A DNA stretch of 64,000 nucleotides, from contig NZ_QJJR01000002.1 of the NCBI RefSeq assembly GCF_003201605.1, forward strand, positions 31,804-95,803. The letters are read 5' to 3'. Source of the stretch: Streptohalobacillus salinus (GTDB taxonomy: Bacteria; Bacillota; Bacilli; Bacillales; Amphibacillaceae). A program made the translations under genes and the position numbers. Below the pieces are notes generated by a model. It was not told where the DNA came from. It saw only the letters and a list, made by a program, of their open reading frames with translations, and made no database searches. Of the stretch, positions 60,417-64,000 are shown piece after piece (position 1 is the stretch's first letter; each line of letters starts with the position of its first letter).

Positions 60417-61301
60417 TTATTTTTTAACTTGATTCATAACTTCTTCAGCAAAGTTTTCTTGACGTTTTTCAATACCTTCGCCAACTTGGTAGCGTGTAAA
60501 GGCTTCGATTGTTGCGCCTTTTTCGCTTGCTAATTTTTTAACTTTTTGATCTGGGTCTTTAACGAAGCCTTGCTCTAATAAGCAAATTTCTTCGAAGAAT
60601 TTACCTAAGCGGCCTTCAACCATTTTCTCAACGATGTTTTCTGGCTTTCCTTCGTTAAGTGCTTGTTGTTTTAATACTTCACGCTCTTTTTCAACTGTAT
60701 CTGCATCAACCGCATCACGTGACACGAAACGTGGATTGATTGCAGCAATGTGCATAGCAATGTCTTTTGCGAAAGCTTCATCCGTTGTATCTTTCAGTAC
60801 AGTTAAGACACCAATGTTCCCGCCCATGTGAATGTATGCACCAAATGCGTCATTATCAGTTTTAGCAGCAATTGCAAAACGACGTAGTGAAAGTTTTTCA
60901 CCTATCTTTGCAATGTTATTGTTAATGAACGTTTCAACTGTTTCGCCTTCACCGTGCATAGGTTGTTGAAGTGCTTCTTCAACTGTAGCTGGTTTTTCAG
61001 CAAGGATGTGTGTAGCTAATTCCTTTAATAGTGATTTAAATTGGTCATTTTTAGTAACAAAGTCTGTTTCACAGTTCACTTCAATTAATACGGCATGGTT
61101 ACCGTCAGTTAATGTGTATGCAGAACCTTCTGCTGCAATACGATCAGCTTTTTTAGCGGCTTTAGAAATACCTTTTTCACGTAGGTAATCAATTGCTTGA
61201 TCCATGTCACCATCAGTTTCTTGTAATGCTTTTTTACAATCCATCATACCGGCACCTGTTTTTGCACGAAGTTCTTTTACCATAGTTGCTGTTACTGCCA
61301 T
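60417..61301 (-). CDS. tsf: Translation elongation factor Ts
   Basis: From the ATG at 61301, after AGGAGG, the protein is 294 aa. EF-Ts exchanges GDP on EF-Tu. The N-terminal UBA-like domain ([20 protein letters not shown]) contains the TGAGMMDCK signature; the core holds [12 protein letters not shown] and [14 protein letters not shown], and the C-terminal module is present. It follows rpsB across a strong terminator. Confidence 0.98.
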   Translation of the reverse strand: MAVTATMVKELRAKTGAGMMDCKKALQETDGDMDQAIDYLREKGISKAAKKADRIAAEGSAYTLTDGNHAVLIEVNCETDFVTKNDQFKSLLKELATHILAEKPATVEEALQQPMHGEGETVETFINNNIAKIGEKLSLRRFAIAAKTDNDAFGAYIHMGGNIGVLTVLKDTTDEAFAKDIAMHIAAINPRFVSRDAVDADTVEKEREVLKQQALNEGKPENIVEKMVEGRLGKFFEEICLLEQGFVKDPDQKVKKLASEKGATIEAFTRYQVGEGIEKRQENFAEEVMNQVKK

Positions 61302-61347
61302 CAATAATTCCTCCTTATAATAGATCTAACTCGTCATCTAATCCTTC

Positions 61348-61383
61348 AAAAAAGGTGATAAAAGGTTCCCCTCTTATCACCTT
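61348..61383 (-). terminator. rpsB terminator
   Basis: AAGGTGATAA pairs with TTATCACCTT (61374-61383 and 61352-61361) around 12 bases, then TTTTTT on the minus strand. It lies just beyond the rpsB stop; tsf must be reached by readthrough or its own promoter. Confidence 0.9.
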
Positions 61384-61391
61384 CGTAAACT

Positions 61392-62129
61392 TTACTCTTC
61401 TGAAGCTACTTCTTCTACCGCAGCTTCTTCTGCTGCCGCTTCTTCTTCGCCTTGTTTAACTTCTAAAATAGCATCTGCCATTTTTGATGTTAACAATTTA
61501 ACCGCGCGGATTGCATCATCGTTAGCTGGGATCACGTAATCAATTTCATCAGGATCACAGTTCGTATCAACAATACCTACGATAGGAATATTTAATTTGT
61601 GTGCTTCCGCTACCGCAATACGCTCTTTACGAGGATCAACGATAAATAAAGCATCAGGGATTTTTTTCATTTCTTTGATACCGCCTAAGAATTTAACTAA
61701 ACGGTCTTTTTCTTTAAGAAGACCAACAACTTCTTTCTTAGGAAGTACTTCGAATGTACCGTCTTCTTCCATACGCTCAATGTCTTTAAGACGATTGATA
61801 CGCTTACGGATCGTACCGAAGTTTGTTAATGTCCCACCTAACCAACGTTGGTTAATGTAGTATTGACCTGAACGAATTGCTTCGTCTCTTACTGAGTCTT
61901 GTGCTTGTTTTTTCGTACCCACGAATAATACTGTACCGCCGTTTTCAGCAACTTCTTTTACAAAGTTATATGCTTCGTCAACTTTCTTTACAGTCTTCTG
62001 TAAGTCGATAATGTAGATGCCGTTTCTTTCCGTAAAGATGTATTTTTTCATCTTAGGGTTCCAACGACGTGTTTGGTGTCCAAAATGTACACCAGCTTCA
62101 AGTAGTTGTTTCATTGAAATAACTGCCAT
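61392..62129 (-). CDS. rpsB: Ribosomal protein S2
   Basis: From the ATG at 62129, nine bases after AGGAGG, the protein is 245 aa. Signatures: [69 protein letters not shown] and [24 protein letters not shown] in parts. The C-terminal tail is Glu/Ala-rich. The frame continues upstream to 62174, but without a ribosome site. It has its own promoter (62252-62280). Confidence 0.98.
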   Translation of the reverse strand: MAVISMKQLLEAGVHFGHQTRRWNPKMKKYIFTERNGIYIIDLQKTVKKVDEAYNFVKEVAENGGTVLFVGTKKQAQDSVRDEAIRSGQYYINQRWLGGTLTNFGTIRKRINRLKDIERMEEDGTFEVLPKKEVVGLLKEKDRLVKFLGGIKEMKKIPDALFIVDPRKERIAVAEAHKLNIPIVGIVDTNCDPDEIDYVIPANDDAIRAVKLLTSKMADAILEVKQGEEEAAAEEAAVEEVASEE

Positions 62130-62178
62130 GATTAAATTCCTCCTAATTGGTTTTTCTTCCTCCGTTTGTTTCATACGT

Positions 62179-62217
62179 GTGAAAAGACTTCATCATTTGA
62201 TCAAGCACCCTTTTCAC
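62179..62217 (-). promoter_or_regulatory. Stem-loop in the rpsB leader
   Basis: GTGAAAAG and CTTTTCAC (62210-62217 and 62179-62186) form an 8-bp stem around a 23-base loop containing TGATCA, about 50 bases upstream of rpsB and 35 bases downstream of the -10. No U-tract follows. S2 autoregulation through the leader occurs in other bacteria; here it is only a possibility. Confidence 0.4.
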
Positions 62218-62251
62218 CATCCACAAACGTGTGTATTTAACACCAAGAGCT

Positions 62252-62280
62252 ACTATATCATATTTATTGTTCTTGCGCAA
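62252..62280 (-). promoter_or_regulatory. rpsB promoter
   Basis: Minus strand TTGCGC (62275-62280), a 17-base spacer and TATAGT (62252-62257), located between swrB and rpsB. A SigA-type match. Confidence 0.65.
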
Positions 62281-62334
62281 GCGTTTAACTTAACTAAATC
62301 AGGACAACTTACCTTTTTAGTCAACTTGCTTCTT

Positions 62335-62871
62335 TTATTTTTGAAACTTAATTGTAAGTTCGACTTCGGTTTTGCCACGATTAAGCGCTTTGGCAATCGT
62401 CGCCACCGATTCGCCACGCTGATAACGTTCCAATACTTCAGCTTGAAAGGACTTTTTAAATGTAGGACGTTCATTCATATCAACGGAATCACTCAATGGT
62501 TGATAATTTGATTCTGCTTCGGTATTATTTCCAACTTCTTTTTCAGACCCTTCACTTTTTCTCAGCTTTATCTTTTCTGGAACTGAAACAGGTGTCGTAT
62601 CTGTTGCTATCGTCCTTACTGAGTCGGTCTCAACGTTCGCTTTTTTATTAGGCTGATTTATTCCTTTTCCCTTCAATTGTTCAATGAGTCGGTCATTTTC
62701 TTCCCGCATCTCAACTAAATACACAGCCAATAATTCCTCTATCTCTTTCTTTTCTTTCACCACTTCTGCTTGCTCCACTTGTAAGCGATCAATCAAACCA
62801 CGATAATGTCGTAATATAATAAAGGTGAGTACATGTACAATGAAACTAAACAGTATTAAAAGATATTCCAT
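62335..62871 (-). CDS. swrB: SwrB-like membrane protein (DUF6115 type)
   Basis: From the ATG at 62871, six bases after AGAGGG, the protein is 178 aa; an ATG at 62886 that overlaps the preceding stop lacks a ribosome site. It has one N-terminal membrane helix (YLLILFSFIVHVLTFIILRH), a coiled-coil stretch (about residues 20-60), a variable linker, and a C-terminal helix-turn-helix-like tail (SFQAEVLERYQRGESVATIAKALNRGKTEVEL in parts). Position between the flagellar region and rpsB equals swrB of B. subtilis, which boosts flagellar assembly and swarming. Confidence 0.8.
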   Translation of the reverse strand: MEYLLILFSFIVHVLTFIILRHYRGLIDRLQVEQAEVVKEKKEIEELLAVYLVEMREENDRLIEQLKGKGINQPNKKANVETDSVRTIATDTTPVSVPEKIKLRKSEGSEKEVGNNTEAESNYQPLSDSVDMNERPTFKKSFQAEVLERYQRGESVATIAKALNRGKTEVELTIKFQK

Positions 62872-62882
62872 ATCCATCCCTC

Positions 62883-63185
62883 TCATCCATTAATATCAAC
62901 ACGATGACCTAAATAAGGATGATATTGTTTGATTTGTTTCTTTTTTTCTTGTTGCTCTTTGTCGCCTTGATGCTCATGCTGATTATCTTTATGCTCTTTA
63001 TCTTTGAGCAAGCGGTCTTTTTCTAAATCATTAACAGAATGTTCCAACACTGCATTTTCAGCCTTCGCTTCTTTACTAATCATATTTTGCATAAATTGTC
63101 CGCGTTGTTGCATTTGTTCCTGGATTTTCCCCGCATCTTGTGTTCGCGGTAAGGCAACTTGCATTTCAACAGCTTTCCAACTCAT
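62883..63185 (-). CDS. Small conserved protein of the flagellar region, unknown function
   Basis: This 100-aa protein starts MSWKAVEMQVALPRTQDAGK, followed by a Gln-rich helix (IQEQMQQRGQFMQNMI), a charged His/Lys/Glu-rich middle (about residues 55-85), and ends YHPYLGHRVDING. RBS GGAG is eight to nine bases before ATG. It lies between the DUF342 gene and swrB in Bacillus relatives as well. No catalytic motif or membrane helix is seen. Function unknown; the location suggests flagellar or motility expression. Confidence 0.75.
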   Translation of the reverse strand: MSWKAVEMQVALPRTQDAGKIQEQMQQRGQFMQNMISKEAKAENAVLEHSVNDLEKDRLLKDKEHKDNQHEHQGDKEQQEKKKQIKQYHPYLGHRVDING

Positions 63186-63199
63186 ATATAATCAGCTCC

Positions 63200-64000
63200 T
63201 TAAAGCGGTGTGATTTTTATTTCTCCGTCTTGAATATATACTTGTGTGAATTTATACTCTTTGTTTGTGGTTTGTTGATATTTACCGAAACATAAGTCGA
63301 CATTTGGATATATGGTTCCTTTGGCAATTAATCGCGCACGGTTTTCATCGCCTAATTGAACATGAAGGCCCTCAATTTGTTCATTAATTTTTTCGAGTTT
63401 TCCTTCTGTTACCTGCATCGTGTTTTTTTGTTTTAGTAAAAATACCCGTTCTTTAGAAGATAAACCACCACCTACCTTAGCTTTCATTTCAAGCGCTTGA
63501 CCTAATTTGCTAAGTTTAGTAATTTCTGCTTCTAAAGACTCCCTTGCTTGAATAAGTTTCCCCTCAAGTTGGTAAGCTTTACTGTCAATCCCAATTGCTA
63601 CTTCTGTTCTCGTATCCATCTTATTACCGATATCCTTCGCTTCAATAGTAATTCCACCTGAACAGACACCACCAATAATGTTTCCCGATAAACAATACAC
63701 ATGTTCTTTCGCCGTGCACTCACTGTGCATGATTGAATTCTTCACATGAATGCTGCCACCTGCTTCTAATTTTGCTTGGTTAACATAACCAATGGTAATA
63801 TCGCCGGCAGCTTCTATCGAGCCTTTCTTTAAACCAGCAATGCCTTCTGATATAACGACAGAACCGCCAGCTTGAATGTGCCCTGCTTCTACAAGTCCAT
63901 ATATCTGCACATCACCATCAGCTATGACCTGATACCCGGCAGGAACATTCCCACGAATGATTACAGATCCAGAAAAATGAACATTCCCTGTCTTCATTGA
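63200..64000 (-). CDS. FapA/DUF342-type protein, C-terminal part (cut by the right edge)
   Basis: The frame is open to the window edge, so only the C-terminal part (about 266 residues) is present; an internal Met at 63997 is not the likely start. It shows the DUF342 beta-helix repeats (VHFSGSVIIRGNVPAGYQV, DVQIYGLVEAGHIQAGGSV, GDITIGYVNQAKLEAGGSI, VYCLSGNIIGGVCSGG by parts), then a coiled-coil (residues about 145-220) and a short C-terminal beta section. In Bacillus relatives a gene of this family sits near sigD at the end of the fla/che operon. Confidence 0.85.
   Translation of the reverse strand, partial: SMKTGNVHFSGSVIIRGNVPAGYQVIADGDVQIYGLVEAGHIQAGGSVVISEGIAGLKKGSIEAAGDITIGYVNQAKLEAGGSIHVKNSIMHSECTAKEHVYCLSGNIIGGVCSGGITIEAKDIGNKMDTRTEVAIGIDSKAYQLEGKLIQARESLEAEITKLSKLGQALEMKAKVGGGLSSKERVFLLKQKNTMQVTEGKLEKINEQIEGLHVQLGDENRARLIAKGTIYPNVDLCFGKYQQTTNKEYKFTQVYIQDGEIKITPL

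Overview
The window reads as a contiguous chromosomal stretch from a low-GC Gram-positive bacterium of the Bacillaceae type. Gene content and order follow the Bacillus subtilis core map in reverse, from the end of the fla/che region (fapA-like DUF342, swrB) through rpsB-tsf-pyrH-frr-uppS-cdsA-rseP-proS-polC, rimP-nusA-ylxR-ylxQ-infB-ylxP-rbfA-truB-ribF-rpsO-pnp, asd-dapG, ftsK/spoIIIE, a GntR gene, a nucleoside ABC transporter, ymfF-ymfH-ymfI, rodZ-pgsA-cinA-recA, rny-ymdB-miaB-ricA-mutS-mutL-miaA-hfq-hflX-ynbB and glnR-glnA. Several genes usually found at these loci in spore formers are missing: cotE, spoVS and spoVFAB. The dxr slot between cdsA and rseP is also empty. This suggests a motile but asporogenous bacillus that may make isoprenoids by the mevalonate route. 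A Halolactibacillus/Amphibacillus-like organism would fit, but that is inference only.

Layout. 1-810 is the 5' part of a lipoprotein gene (minus strand, running off the left edge) built from near-identical 432-bp (144-aa) tandem repeats. 1112-2033 is the only plus-strand unit: a promoter with a perfect LexA-type operator, a small unknown gene and a yolD-like gene, closed by a terminator. 2054-3948 is the GlnR-controlled glnRA operon. 4067-12433 holds ynbB, hflX, hfq, miaA, mutL and mutS; 12586-17069 holds ricA, miaB, ymdB and rny. 17314-22769 is recA. 22918-29125 holds cell-envelope, competence-type and EF-P-modification genes. 29298-34934 is a nucleoside uptake system with its GntR regulator. 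35056-39783 holds ftsK, dapG and asd. 39975-49547 is the RNA-decay/translation block, 49816-60279 the polC/lipid/isoprenoid-carrier block, and 60417-64000 is tsf, rpsB, swrB and flagellar-region genes.

The outstanding feature is recA. It is not a pseudogene. It is split into four exons (286, 327, 32 and 408 nt) by three group II introns of 809, 878 and 2716 nt. Precise removal gives a 350-codon frame with all RecA motifs. Introns 1 and 2 lack ORFs and are related to each other. Intron 3 carries an intron-encoded protein that keeps the maturase (X) domain but has lost the reverse-transcriptase active site (YKER where YADD is expected). Exon 3 is a 32-nt micro-exon encoding the end of DNA-binding loop L2. 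Production of the SOS activator RecA therefore appears to depend on three RNA splicing events, two of them probably needing a protein supplied in trans. The recA promoter and the plus-strand unit at 1112 carry nearly identical LexA boxes.

Most other genes are ordinary housekeeping genes in tight operons separated by clear intrinsic terminators. Leader RNAs upstream of pnp, rpsO and rpsB contain hairpins that may be regulatory.
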